This document shows, one piece after another, positions 26,286-33,528 of a DNA stretch of 44,937 bases; positions within the stretch are counted from its first letter, which is position 1, and each line of letters starts with the position of its first letter. The stretch spans positions 1 through 44,937 of the forward strand of contig JACZWC010000040.1 in assembly GCA_022572355.1 (NCBI GenBank), given 5' to 3'. Source of the DNA: Bacteroidota bacterium. GTDB taxonomy: Bacteria; Bacteroidota; Bacteroidia; NORP154. Made by a program: the position numbers and the translations under genes. The notes under the pieces are model-generated. The model was not told where the DNA came from. It ran no database searches and saw only the letters and a list, made by a program, of their open reading frames with translations.

Positions 26286-26738
26286 ATGCTGGTATACAGG
26301 ATAACCGGAAAAAAATACGCCAAGGATTTGAATGGAACCGGGGCGGCGATGTATGGTGGCCGATGGAATAAAAAAGGCTCACCGGTAGTATATACAGGGG
26401 AAAACAAGGAAATAGCTCTTTTAGAAACTGTGGTGCATACACCTCCAATGCTGGTGCCTGCTTTGGACATATTAATTTTGGAAATTCCCGATGATTCTAT
26501 TACCAGGATAAAAGCCGACAAACTACCTAAAAGTTGGACCAAATATCCAGCTCCTTCAATCCTGGCAGAAATAGGAGAAAATTGGATAAAGCAAGGCAAA
26601 ACTATCGCACTTAAAGTTCCTAGTTGTATCATTCATAGTTCTTACATCTTCATATTAAACTGCCGACACCCTGATTATAATCTGGTCAAATTGATTGAAC
26701 ATAAAAACTTTCATTTTGACTCAAGATTGTCGAAATAA
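26286..26738 (+). CDS. RES domain NAD+ phosphorylase toxin
   Basis: A 150-residue RES-domain toxin. The conserved signature is present: YRITGKKYA at the N terminus, GGRWNKKGSPVVYTGENKEIALLE with the Arg, Tyr and Glu typical of the NAD-binding pocket, and a later SSYIFILNCRHPDY with the family Asn and His region. RES toxins degrade cellular NAD+ by phosphorolysis or hydrolysis and stop growth. Start ATG at 26286 follows the Xre gene by two bases, the usual arrangement. The stop is followed almost immediately by hydrolase remnant B. The full-length domain looks intact. Confidence 0.9.
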   Translation: MLVYRITGKKYAKDLNGTGAAMYGGRWNKKGSPVVYTGENKEIALLETVVHTPPMLVPALDILILEIPDDSITRIKADKLPKSWTKYPAPSILAEIGENWIKQGKTIALKVPSCIIHSSYIFILNCRHPDYNLVKLIEHKNFHFDSRLSK

Positions 26739-26744
26739 GGCAAG

Positions 26745-26810
26745 GCCTCGTTGCTGCCGCATGAGGAGCGGTATGAGGAAGTTAATGAGTGTTTATATGA
26801 ATTTTTATGA
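26745..26810 (+). pseudogene. Hydrolase 3' end remnant B
   Basis: Encodes ASLLPHEERYEEVNECLYEFL and a TGA, in frame and homologous to the last 21 codons of the hydrolase at 24757. It begins seven bases after the RES stop. Its TGA overlaps the ATG of the DUF1643 gene in ATGA. It differs from the intact gene at many positions, so it comes from a diverged allele or paralogue. Confidence 0.85.
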
Positions 26811-27370
26811 GCAAGAAGGCTATAAAATGGCTGTACACAAACAATGAAGATGATACCGTCAGATATGTACTGGGTGAAAAAGGCGAAAAAGTCCTGGCCT
26901 GCATCGGCATTAACCCGAGCACAGCAAAACCGAACGATCTAGACAGAACACTGGAATCTGTAAAACGAATTGCCAACTTCAATGGATACGACGGTTGGGT
27001 GATGTACAACCTCTATCCCCTGAGGGCAACAGAGCCAGCTACATTGCCTGCGACAATGAATGACGAATGTCGAATTAAGAATGCCGAAGTAGTTAGACAA
27101 TCCATCGTTGACCTAAGAATTACCAGCATTTGGGCCGCCTGGGGCGATCTGATTGATACACGCGATTACCTCCCCAGCTGTTTAGCCGATTTGTACGAGA
27201 ACCTCAGCGAGCTTAACTTGAATTGGAAACTCATTGAAAACCTCACTCAAAAAGGACATCCGAGGCATCCCTTGTATAAAAAAGCGGAGAGTGAGTTGCT
27301 GGAGTTTGATATGGGGAAGTATTTGAGTTTCATAGGGCATAGCGAGAACATAGCTCATGAAGCGAACTGA
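26807..27370 (+). CDS. DUF1643 family protein
   Basis: A 187-residue protein with the DUF1643 core: LACIGINPSTAKPNDLDRTLESVKRIA near the N terminus, VMYNLYPLRATEP, and the later IWAAWGDLIDTR and KGHPRHPLY. The family is typical of phage, plasmid and accessory regions; its activity is not known to me. Its start codon overlaps the stop of hydrolase remnant B, which may supply translational coupling or simply be the scar of insertion. It is followed by a palindromic repeat and the convergent hipT gene. Confidence 0.88.
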   Translation: MSKKAIKWLYTNNEDDTVRYVLGEKGEKVLACIGINPSTAKPNDLDRTLESVKRIANFNGYDGWVMYNLYPLRATEPATLPATMNDECRIKNAEVVRQSIVDLRITSIWAAWGDLIDTRDYLPSCLADLYENLSELNLNWKLIENLTQKGHPRHPLYKKAESELLEFDMGKYLSFIGHSENIAHEAN

Positions 27371-27405
27371 GACTTTCGTATTTCGGTCAAGTGGATCCCG
27401 ATAGC

Positions 27406-27423
27406 CCCCGATAATTATCGGGG
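27406..27423. repeat. Perfect 18-bp palindrome downstream of DUF1643
   Basis: CCCCG-ATAATTAT-CGGGG is self-complementary, preceded by CCCGATAGC. A related palindrome with the same CCGATAGCCCCC lead lies at 29271-29290, so the hipBST operon is bracketed by related elements. It has no T-tract, so a terminator role is unsupported. Confidence 0.7.
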
Positions 27424-27510
27424 CGGAAGGGATTGGGGAGAGTAACGATAAAGCGAGGTCAGCTTCTACACATTCTAAAATCCGAACGCTGTAATCAACA
27501 AAACCTGAAA

Positions 27511-28488
27511 TTACAAGATTATTCTCTTCGCCCTTTGTCCTATGAGCTGAATGTAATCATCTTGCATTTCCCAGCTCAAAAAGCTAGCACCAATCATATT
27601 ATGCCACTCATCAATCTTATCCGCGAATCCGTTGAACATATTCACCCTTGCCTTGTCATCTATGTCAAAACGATCCATCGCCTCTTCAAAGTCCTTTCTC
27701 AGTAAGTTACTTTTCTTCCCGTTAAGAGTAAGTGCCAGTTCCTCATTGTCGTCGAGCACAACCAGAGCAGATGCTACCATGTCATATGCCGGACAAAGTG
27801 TATAGCCCAGGCCAGGAGTATCCAACATAGAAAAATTTTTAAGGTGCATGTCTGCGTTCCCAGTAAGGAAAGCAAATACCACTTGCTCAAAATAATTGAG
27901 TAGATCCAAGCCCGGATTCTCTGAATATTTTAACAGAGCTTTTCCCACCTGTTCATGCGAACCCCGGTATTTATCTTCAGTAAGCCTTTCAGTTAGTTGG
28001 CACATATCCTCCATGTGCAGTTTAGACTTTTTATCACGGTCTACCCGTTTGGTGATATAAGCCAACTCCCCAGATTTCAATCGTATTAGTGAATGCGGAA
28101 CTGTGGATATTCCTGCTATCTCAGCAAGGTGCATGGTAACATCTTCAAGTTCGGGCATGCTTTGATATTCATCCGTTGCAGGCTTCAGTGTATATCTTCC
28201 CCATAGTCCAACAATTGCAAATCGCTTCGGCTCATTACCTCCTCTTGAAGGTCGCTCTACATGCAAGGATAGTTTGGCCTGTACTCCCGTGACCGTGGCC
28301 TGGCTTTTGACCACTTGCTCAGCTAACTCAAATATTTGATCCACGGTATAGTTCAACTTCGGAGGCACTGGAGCCTCAAAAATCTTTTTACTGCACGCAG
28401 CATGAAAATCAATTTCATCTCCGTTAAGCTCACTGTAGCAATATAAACATTTGGTATTCTTGTTCACTTTAGTTTTTTTATTCTTCAC
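27511..28488 (-). CDS. hipT: HipT-like serine/threonine kinase toxin (HipBST)
   Basis: A 325-residue HipA-fold kinase lacking the N-terminal subdomain, as in HipT. An N-terminal zinc-ribbon-like CLYC (14-17)...H29..C32 precedes the Gly-rich loop TVTGVQAKLS, with T65-V-T67-G-V-Q, the position of the autophosphorylated SxS motif in characterised HipT. The catalytic loop NADMHLKNF (D213, N218) and metal-binding CPAYDM (D236) are intact. HipT phosphorylates the TrpRS-type target in the known E. coli system; the target here is not known. It overlaps hipS by 11 bases. Confidence 0.9.
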   Translation of the reverse strand: MKNKKTKVNKNTKCLYCYSELNGDEIDFHAACSKKIFEAPVPPKLNYTVDQIFELAEQVVKSQATVTGVQAKLSLHVERPSRGGNEPKRFAIVGLWGRYTLKPATDEYQSMPELEDVTMHLAEIAGISTVPHSLIRLKSGELAYITKRVDRDKKSKLHMEDMCQLTERLTEDKYRGSHEQVGKALLKYSENPGLDLLNYFEQVVFAFLTGNADMHLKNFSMLDTPGLGYTLCPAYDMVASALVVLDDNEELALTLNGKKSNLLRKDFEEAMDRFDIDDKARVNMFNGFADKIDEWHNMIGASFLSWEMQDDYIQLIGQRAKRIIL

Positions 28489-28825
28489 TTTCCGCTCTAT
28501 CGTTTAAATTCACTACTTCCTTAATACTCACTGCACCGATGCAATCCTGACAGCAGGCTAAGAGCAATCCCATGCGGTCTCTGGTATTCAGCTTCCAATT
28601 TCTCTCTGCTATTTCTAATAACCATCCCTCGGGTATCAGTCCGTCGAAAAAGGGAAACATTGTTTTACTCCTATAAGGATCTCTTGATAAAGGAATTGTG
28701 AGGCTTATGGCCTTTGCGTTTTCTTCCTCCAGATATTTCTCATGGTATGTAAATTTATAACCCTCTTCATCCTCTGTTAGAATGCCAGCAGCCCTGTCGT
28801 GCATATATATTTCAGCCTTCCTCAT
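28478..28825 (-). CDS. hipS: HipS-like antitoxin subunit (HipA N-terminal domain)
   Basis: A 115-residue stand-alone HipA N-terminal subdomain 1. It contains the family core YMHDRAAGILTEDEEGYKFTY, LTIPLSRDPYRSK, and MFPFFDGLIPEGWLLEIAERNW. In tripartite HipBST systems this small protein, not HipB, neutralises the kinase HipT. It overlaps hipB by 14 bases and hipT by 11, so all three are translationally linked. Intact by length for a separate HipS. Confidence 0.88.
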   Translation of the reverse strand: MRKAEIYMHDRAAGILTEDEEGYKFTYHEKYLEEENAKAISLTIPLSRDPYRSKTMFPFFDGLIPEGWLLEIAERNWKLNTRDRMGLLLACCQDCIGAVSIKEVVNLNDRAESEE

Positions 28826-29042
28826 AGAACATGGTGTTTCGGTTCATCGGTACCGGGCCAAGCTCGTGACCAAATAACTTAAGCACTTGATTTACCTTAT
28901 CCAGCCTTAGAGCTTCCTTTCCTTGCTCCATTTCACGTAGAAAGCGCAACCCAACTCCCGCCTTTTTGGCAAGCATGGGTTGCGTGAGTCGGCTTAGCTT
29001 TCGTCTCTTTTTTAAAAACGCAGCGATTTTTTTCTCTTTCAT
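28812..29042 (-). CDS. hipB: HipB-like XRE repressor/antitoxin
   Basis: A 76-residue XRE helix-turn-helix protein (KIAAFLKKRRKLSRLTQPML, AKKAGVGLRFLREMEQGK, LDKVNQVLKLFGHELG). The frame can be extended to a TTG at 29066, but the extra residues are encoded by the operator palindrome. The ATG at 29042 is the start, and the same start is kept in the orphan copy at 36788. HipB binds the promoter palindromes just upstream and augments the HipS/HipT complex. It is the first gene of the hipB-hipS-hipT operon. Confidence 0.9.
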   Translation of the reverse strand: MKEKKIAAFLKKRRKLSRLTQPMLAKKAGVGLRFLREMEQGKEALRLDKVNQVLKLFGHELGPVPMNRNTMFYEEG

Positions 29043-29223
29043 AATTTTATACCCTTTCGGGTACAATAAATCATACCCGCATTTTTTTATACCCTTTCGG
29101 GTACAAATATATACATTTTATATCTTTTATACCCTTTCGGGTACAATTTGTTACAAATATCTTTACAATATACCCTTTAGGGTATAAAATATATGATAAG
29201 TAGACTTTCTTCAGTCAAGTGCA
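28905..29223 (-). repeat. 319-bp direct repeat, copy 1 (hipB 5' part and promoter)
   Basis: This block aligns without gaps to 36651-36969, with about 12 mismatches (about 96% identity). It contains hipB codons 1 to about 46, four operator palindromes and promoter sequence. It is the copy attached to the complete hipBST operon. Confidence 0.9.
29050..29184 (-). promoter_or_regulatory. Four HipB operator palindromes at 40-41 bp spacing
   Basis: TACCCTTTCGGGTA occurs at 29050-29063, 29090-29103 and 29130-29143; TACCCTTTAGGGTA at 29171-29184. Each is a perfect TACCC-N4-GGGTA palindrome. Spacings of 40, 40 and 41 bases place all four on the same DNA face. The first ends eight bases before the hipB ATG. 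Autorepression by HipB is the expected role. Confidence 0.85.
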
Positions 29224-29270
29224 TTTGTGGAACAAGAGAGGACCAGCATAAAAACCGATAGCCCCCGATA

Positions 29271-29290
29271 GCCCCGATACCTATCGGGGC
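29271..29290. repeat. Perfect palindrome beside the hipBST promoter
   Basis: GCCCCGATA-CC-TATCGGGGC has 9-bp perfect arms and shares the lead CCGATAGCCCCCGATA with the palindrome at 27406-27423. The two elements flank the hipBST operon. Confidence 0.7.
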
Positions 29291-29409
29291 GGGGCGAGAG
29301 AGCATGGTTCTAAGATAGGATTTCTGTCAAAGTTAAGTGCATCCTGCTCACGGCAGATATATTTTGGGTTGGGGCAAGAGTATGCAACGAAAAAACCACA
29401 CTTAGCCCA

Positions 29410-30969
29410 TCATTCTTCCTTGAGCTTTGCTTCCGGTTCACCGTCAATAACTTTTTGAACAAGTTCAGCTAATAAATCAACGAACTCCACAATTTCTTGT
29501 TTCGTGCTGGCCTTTTCAAGCGCTGCCATGTATTGCTCTCTCCTTTCCATAGGAATGACGGTCCAGGGGTAGCCGCCCGAGGCCAGCATAGCATTCATTA
29601 GAAACCTTCCCATTCTTCCGTTTCCATCCATATAGGGGTGAATAAAAACAAAAATGAAATGGCCGAGGACAGAACGGACACTTGGTTCGCTTTCATTTTC
29701 AAGTAACTCAAACAAAGCCAGCATTGAGTCTAATACCGCATCACGATTCATTGGTACGTGCATGGATCCCCGAATGTAAACAGGAGACCGCCTATATCCT
29801 GCCAAGTCTTTTACTTCAATAATTCCAGCATCAACACTAGGTATGAATAATTCTCGATGCCATTCACGATGATTTTTATTTACTACCACACCAGAATTTT
29901 CCTCATTGAGGATTTTCTCGATACTTGCCTTCACCTTCTGAAATGCTTGATAATATCCGCGTGCAGCAAGTGCATTCGCTTCCTTCTTGTCTTCCTCATT
30001 TAACTCGATGTCCCAATCTCCTTTTTTTACCTTTTCAATAAGATCTTCTGTTACTTGGTAGCCTTCAATAGATAGTGAGTGATATGCATCAGTTTTATAT
30101 ACATCCTCGACATCCAATAAGTATTGATTTATATCTTCTGGCATTCCAGGAGAATTAGGAAATCTACTGATAACTTCATCTCTCATATTCTGCCACATAA
30201 TTTTGATGTGTTGAACGTATGGAGATGTTTCTCGAAGTGATATTTCGTAGTCTGGTTGGTCATCAAATGGATCTGATTCTCGAACTGTAAACCCGGCTTT
30301 ATCCATTACCTCAATTATCTGGTCGGCAATCTTATGATTTCCAATATTCCTGAACGCTCCTACCAGTCTCCCCCCGATTACAGGATGCTCACCTTCCAAT
30401 AATAACCCGAGAAGCTCTGATGCATCTCGCACTAAGCTTAGTATTGTACGTGCTTCAGTAGGATTCTTCCTAAAGAAAGACTCTCCGCAAGCGACCAAAG
30501 CTGCGGGAATAGTGTACACTCGCATCCCTTCAAATACATCTAGCTCATTTGAATTCGGTATTTTCAATTTCATTGAGAACAGAGAGGTATTATATAATAA
30601 ATCAGTTTTACTATTGTTTGCCTTTAGAGACCTTGCAATAAGTTGTGACGGAACTTTCCAGTCGCCCGCATGAAGGGCTAATGAATGATCTGGAGATAAG
30701 CACCAATTCTTATCATATCTTTCCTCAAGATATTGAGCACAAAAAGCCCAAAAGGATGTGTACCAGGCCGTAGTATCGCCTGCCTGTTCGGATGGCCTAG
30801 ACTGTATATACCACCCATTTAAGACGAATTTTAAATAGCCCGCTGAAACTAGTCGCTTAAGATGTGTTCTAGATAAGTCTCCTGTTCTAACTACAGTAAC
30901 CTCATTACCCGTCTGAAGCTTTTTAAGCTCAGCTAATGATTTTGCAAGTTTTTCGTTTGGCTTTGCCAT
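29410..30969 (-). CDS. Fic family AMP-transferase-like protein with N-terminal AbiEi-like domain
   Basis: A 519-residue protein. Residues 1-60 look like a winged helix of the AbiEi_4-like type (TGDLSRTHLKRLVSAGYLKFVLNGWYI), followed by a long helical/beta region. The inhibitory Fic motif S-x-x-x-E-G is SLSIEG (298-303), and the catalytic Fic motif HPYMDGNGRMGR is at 444-455 with the catalytic His444. Such proteins transfer AMP or other nucleotides to proteins and are restrained by the inhibitory helix in the same chain. The N-terminal domain could bind the four 24-bp direct repeats upstream at 31011-31106 and autorepress. No separate antitoxin gene is present. Target unknown. Confidence 0.9.
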   Translation of the reverse strand: MAKPNEKLAKSLAELKKLQTGNEVTVVRTGDLSRTHLKRLVSAGYLKFVLNGWYIQSRPSEQAGDTTAWYTSFWAFCAQYLEERYDKNWCLSPDHSLALHAGDWKVPSQLIARSLKANNSKTDLLYNTSLFSMKLKIPNSNELDVFEGMRVYTIPAALVACGESFFRKNPTEARTILSLVRDASELLGLLLEGEHPVIGGRLVGAFRNIGNHKIADQIIEVMDKAGFTVRESDPFDDQPDYEISLRETSPYVQHIKIMWQNMRDEVISRFPNSPGMPEDINQYLLDVEDVYKTDAYHSLSIEGYQVTEDLIEKVKKGDWDIELNEEDKKEANALAARGYYQAFQKVKASIEKILNEENSGVVVNKNHREWHRELFIPSVDAGIIEVKDLAGYRRSPVYIRGSMHVPMNRDAVLDSMLALFELLENESEPSVRSVLGHFIFVFIHPYMDGNGRMGRFLMNAMLASGGYPWTVIPMERREQYMAALEKASTKQEIVEFVDLLAELVQKVIDGEPEAKLKEE

Positions 30970-31010
30970 GTGTCTCTCATCTTAGTACAAACTGCATCAA
31001 ATTTATTAAT

Positions 31011-31106
31011 TTATGTTGTATAATATTTATTTTTTTATGTTGTACGTTATTTATTAATTTATGTTGCACTATATTTATTAATTTATGTTGTATAATGTTT
31101 ATTACT
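31011..31106 (-). repeat. Four 24-bp direct repeats upstream of the Fic gene
   Basis: Units start at 31011, 31035, 31059 and 31083, each 24 bases long, with consensus TTATGTTGTA followed by TTATTTATTAAT-like sequence. They lie 42-137 bases upstream of the Fic ATG on its promoter side. They look like iterated operator sites. No spacer structure, so not a CRISPR. Confidence 0.85.
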
Positions 31107-31482
31107 TTATACTAAATACTATAACCATTGATCATTATTATTCACTATATATTATAGGATATATCTGGCACATCAATACTTAATTATTGGCGCCGTACTA
31201 CTCTCAATACCTAGACAAACATGATTTACTACTGGAATAATTTATGCTTTTTTAAGCATATTTGCTATGTAATAACTGTGTTTTTTAGACCCTAATAAGT
31301 GCCACTTCCTTAGTGAAATCTTGTAATATTTATTTGGGGAGGGGTACATACAGAGTGACGCCCAACTGGGAACTAGTTCCCAGTTGGGCGTCACTTATGC
31401 TTATAGGTACGGTTTTTCTATCAGAAAGTCAAGCGATTGGCCCACCTAAAGCGTGTGACTTACTAACAAGATTTTAACAACT
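31107..31482. other. Non-coding stretch with a perfect 42-bp palindrome
   Basis: Between the Fic direct repeats and hydrolase remnant C I find no gene. The only clear structure is the 42-bp palindrome at 31354-31395. Sequence before it is AT-rich, and the tail reads into remnant C. Confidence 0.5.
31354..31395. repeat. Perfect 42-bp inverted repeat
   Basis: Arm AGTGACGCCCAACTGGGAA, centre CTAG, and the exact complementary arm; every base pairs (loop four bases or none). It is GC-rich in an AT-rich region with no T-tract after it. It could be an insertion-element end, a recombinase site, or a hairpin with a regulatory role; nothing in the window decides. Confidence 0.85.
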
Positions 31483-31536
31483 GAGGAGCGATATGAGGAG
31501 GTGAATGCGTGTATCAATGAGTTTTTGAATAAGTGA
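31483..31536 (+). pseudogene. Hydrolase 3' end remnant C
   Basis: Encodes EERYEEVNACINEFLNK and a stop, matching the last 17 codons of the hydrolase. It follows unrelated sequence and stands 66 bases before remnant D. Confidence 0.8.
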
Positions 31537-31601
31537 TTATTGCGAACAACAAAAGCACAATCATGAACAAAAATTGGTTTACACAAAGAAGTGAAGCCGA
31601 C

Positions 31602-31913
31602 AATTCCCTGCTGGATATTGCTGAGAATATGGGCTCTTACCTCAAACCTTTGATCAATTCGCAGTAAAAAGCCATCGGGGCTTTCAAGTATTTAAAAGGC
31701 ATTGACTGGAAAAAAATTGATGCCTTCGAAAACACCCACAAAGACATTGAAGCGGAAACCCTCTTGTTGTGGGGAGAAGATGATATCACCTTCCCAGTTC
31801 ATCTTGCAAATGATAATTGTGTACTCATCAGATTAAAAAATGCCTCGCTGCTGCCGCATGAGGAGCGGTATGAGGAGGTGAATAGATGTATCAGTGAGTT
31901 TTTGGGTAACTGA
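31602..31913 (+). pseudogene. Hydrolase 3' half remnant D
   Basis: Aligns to the intact gene from about codon 182 to the stop. It carries a TAA at 31665-31667 (where the intact gene has Arg) and a 21-base in-frame deletion in the region around codons 248-254. A short open frame from ATG 31564 reads into the remnant and ends at that TAA. The C-terminal end reads LLPHEERYEEVNRCISEFLGN. About 118 bases later the DUF2779 gene starts. Confidence 0.9.
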
Positions 31914-32031
31914 TGCTCCAGACCCAATATGAACTAGACGATGTGAGGAACTGGAAGGGTAATGCCACCATACAATTCAGTATGCATTCAAAATTGTGAA
32001 TTTGAAAGTGATTGGCTATCTTTAGAATAAG

Positions 32032-33525
32032 ATGGCCACCAAGATTCCACCACACGTACTATCCAAATCTACCTTCATGAAAGGTAATCAATGCCACAAG
32101 GCCTTGTACCTGAACAAATATCACCGAGAGCTGCAGGATGAGATCTCCGATCAACAGCAGGCCATATTCTCATCAGGTACGAACATTGGAGAGTTGGCGC
32201 AAGAGCTCTTTCCAGGTGGTGTGGATGCTACTCCTGAGAGCTATTACAATTTTCAAGCGAGTGTAAAGGATACCGCCGAATACATTGCCAATGGAGAGAA
32301 GGTCATCTACGAAGCGGCATTTCAATATCAAGGCGTTCTATGTGCACTTGATATACTCGTCAAGAAAAGAGGCAAATGGTATGCCTATGAGGTAAAGAGC
32401 TCCACAAGCGTTAAAGGTCCTTATATCCTCGATACTGCACTGCAGTATTACGTAATTACTAATTCTGGGATTGAACTTGCTGACATGTCGGTAGTTCACA
32501 TCAACAACAAGTACAAACGAAAAGGGCCGGTAGATGTCCATCAACTCTTTACGATTGAATCTGTTCTCGATCAGATTCTCCCGCGTCAAGCCAACATTCC
32601 GAAAAAGATCAGGGAGCTTAAAAGAGTGCTCAAAGGAAAGGATGTGCCTGTGATGGATATTGGAGAACATTGCCATATCCCCTACCCCTGTAACTTCCTG
32701 GGACACTGCTGGAAACATATTCCCGAAGAGCGTTCAGTTTTTAAGCTTGGAAATTCCAGGGGTAAGGAATGGGACTTATACAAAAAGGGTATTTATGCCA
32801 TGGAAGATATTCCGGATGATTATCCGCTCAATAAAAACCAGCGATTGCAGGTAAATGGATGGAAGCATGGCAAAACCCACATAGATAAACAGGGAATAAA
32901 AGAATTCCTGAAAACCGTCAGGTACCCTATGTACTTCTTTGATTTTGAAACCATCAGGCCTATCGTACCCATGTGGAATAATTCGGTACCATTCCAGCAA
33001 GTTCCCTTTCAGTACTCATTGCATTACCAGGGGAGAAAGAACAGCAAACTGCAACACTTTGAATTTCTGGCTGAGCATGAAGGTGCAAAGGACCCTCGCA
33101 TTGCCTTGCTGGAACAGCTCATTGAGGAAACCAAAAAACCAGGCGACATATGGGTATATAACATTGGCTTTGAACGCGCCCGAATGAATGAGTTTGCCAA
33201 ATATTTTCCGAAATACAAGAAAGAGGCACTGGCCATTGCAGATCGCCTGCGCGACCTTATTATACCCTTTCAGCAGAAACTGTACTACACCCCGGAAATG
33301 GATGGACATCACGGACTTAAATACGTTCTTCCTGCACTAGTACCCGATTTGAGCTATAACGACCTGGAAATCCAGGAGGGCGGAACAGCAAGCGTTACCT
33401 TCGATGCAATGATTTCAGGCACTTTTGACGGGGATGTGGAAAAAACAAGAACAGAATTGCTGGAGTATTGTAAACTGGATACTTACGCGATGGTGAGGAT
33501 TATGGAGAAATTGCGAAAACTGTAA
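32032..33525 (+). CDS. DUF2779 protein: Cas4-like PD-(D/E)XK fused to DEDD exonuclease fold
   Basis: A 497-residue two-domain nuclease. Residues 1-230 look Cas4-like: D107 in ALDILVKK, E120-V-K122 (PD-(D/E)XK active site) and four cysteines C21, C214, C220, C226 that could hold an Fe-S cluster. Residues 295-497 look like a DnaQ-type DEDD exonuclease: D304-F-E306 in YFFDFETIRP, YNIGFERARM and Y-C-K-L-D483. The family DUF2779 has no established function. The next gene starts three bases after its stop, so they form a pair. A defence role is inference. Confidence 0.85.
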   Translation: MATKIPPHVLSKSTFMKGNQCHKALYLNKYHRELQDEISDQQQAIFSSGTNIGELAQELFPGGVDATPESYYNFQASVKDTAEYIANGEKVIYEAAFQYQGVLCALDILVKKRGKWYAYEVKSSTSVKGPYILDTALQYYVITNSGIELADMSVVHINNKYKRKGPVDVHQLFTIESVLDQILPRQANIPKKIRELKRVLKGKDVPVMDIGEHCHIPYPCNFLGHCWKHIPEERSVFKLGNSRGKEWDLYKKGIYAMEDIPDDYPLNKNQRLQVNGWKHGKTHIDKQGIKEFLKTVRYPMYFFDFETIRPIVPMWNNSVPFQQVPFQYSLHYQGRKNSKLQHFEFLAEHEGAKDPRIALLEQLIEETKKPGDIWVYNIGFERARMNEFAKYFPKYKKEALAIADRLRDLIIPFQQKLYYTPEMDGHHGLKYVLPALVPDLSYNDLEIQEGGTASVTFDAMISGTFDGDVEKTRTELLEYCKLDTYAMVRIMEKLRKL

Positions 33526-33528
33526 CGG

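Noticed and set aside
27406..27423. Terminator between DUF1643 and hipT
   Set aside because: The palindrome lacks a T-tract on either strand and a related element occurs beside the hip promoter.
29043..29066. Longer N terminus of HipB
   Set aside because: The extra residues are encoded by the operator palindrome, and the orphan copy supports the ATG at 29042.
31011..31106. CRISPR-like repeats
   Set aside because: Period is 24 bases with no spacers and only four diverged units next to a promoter; no cas genes.
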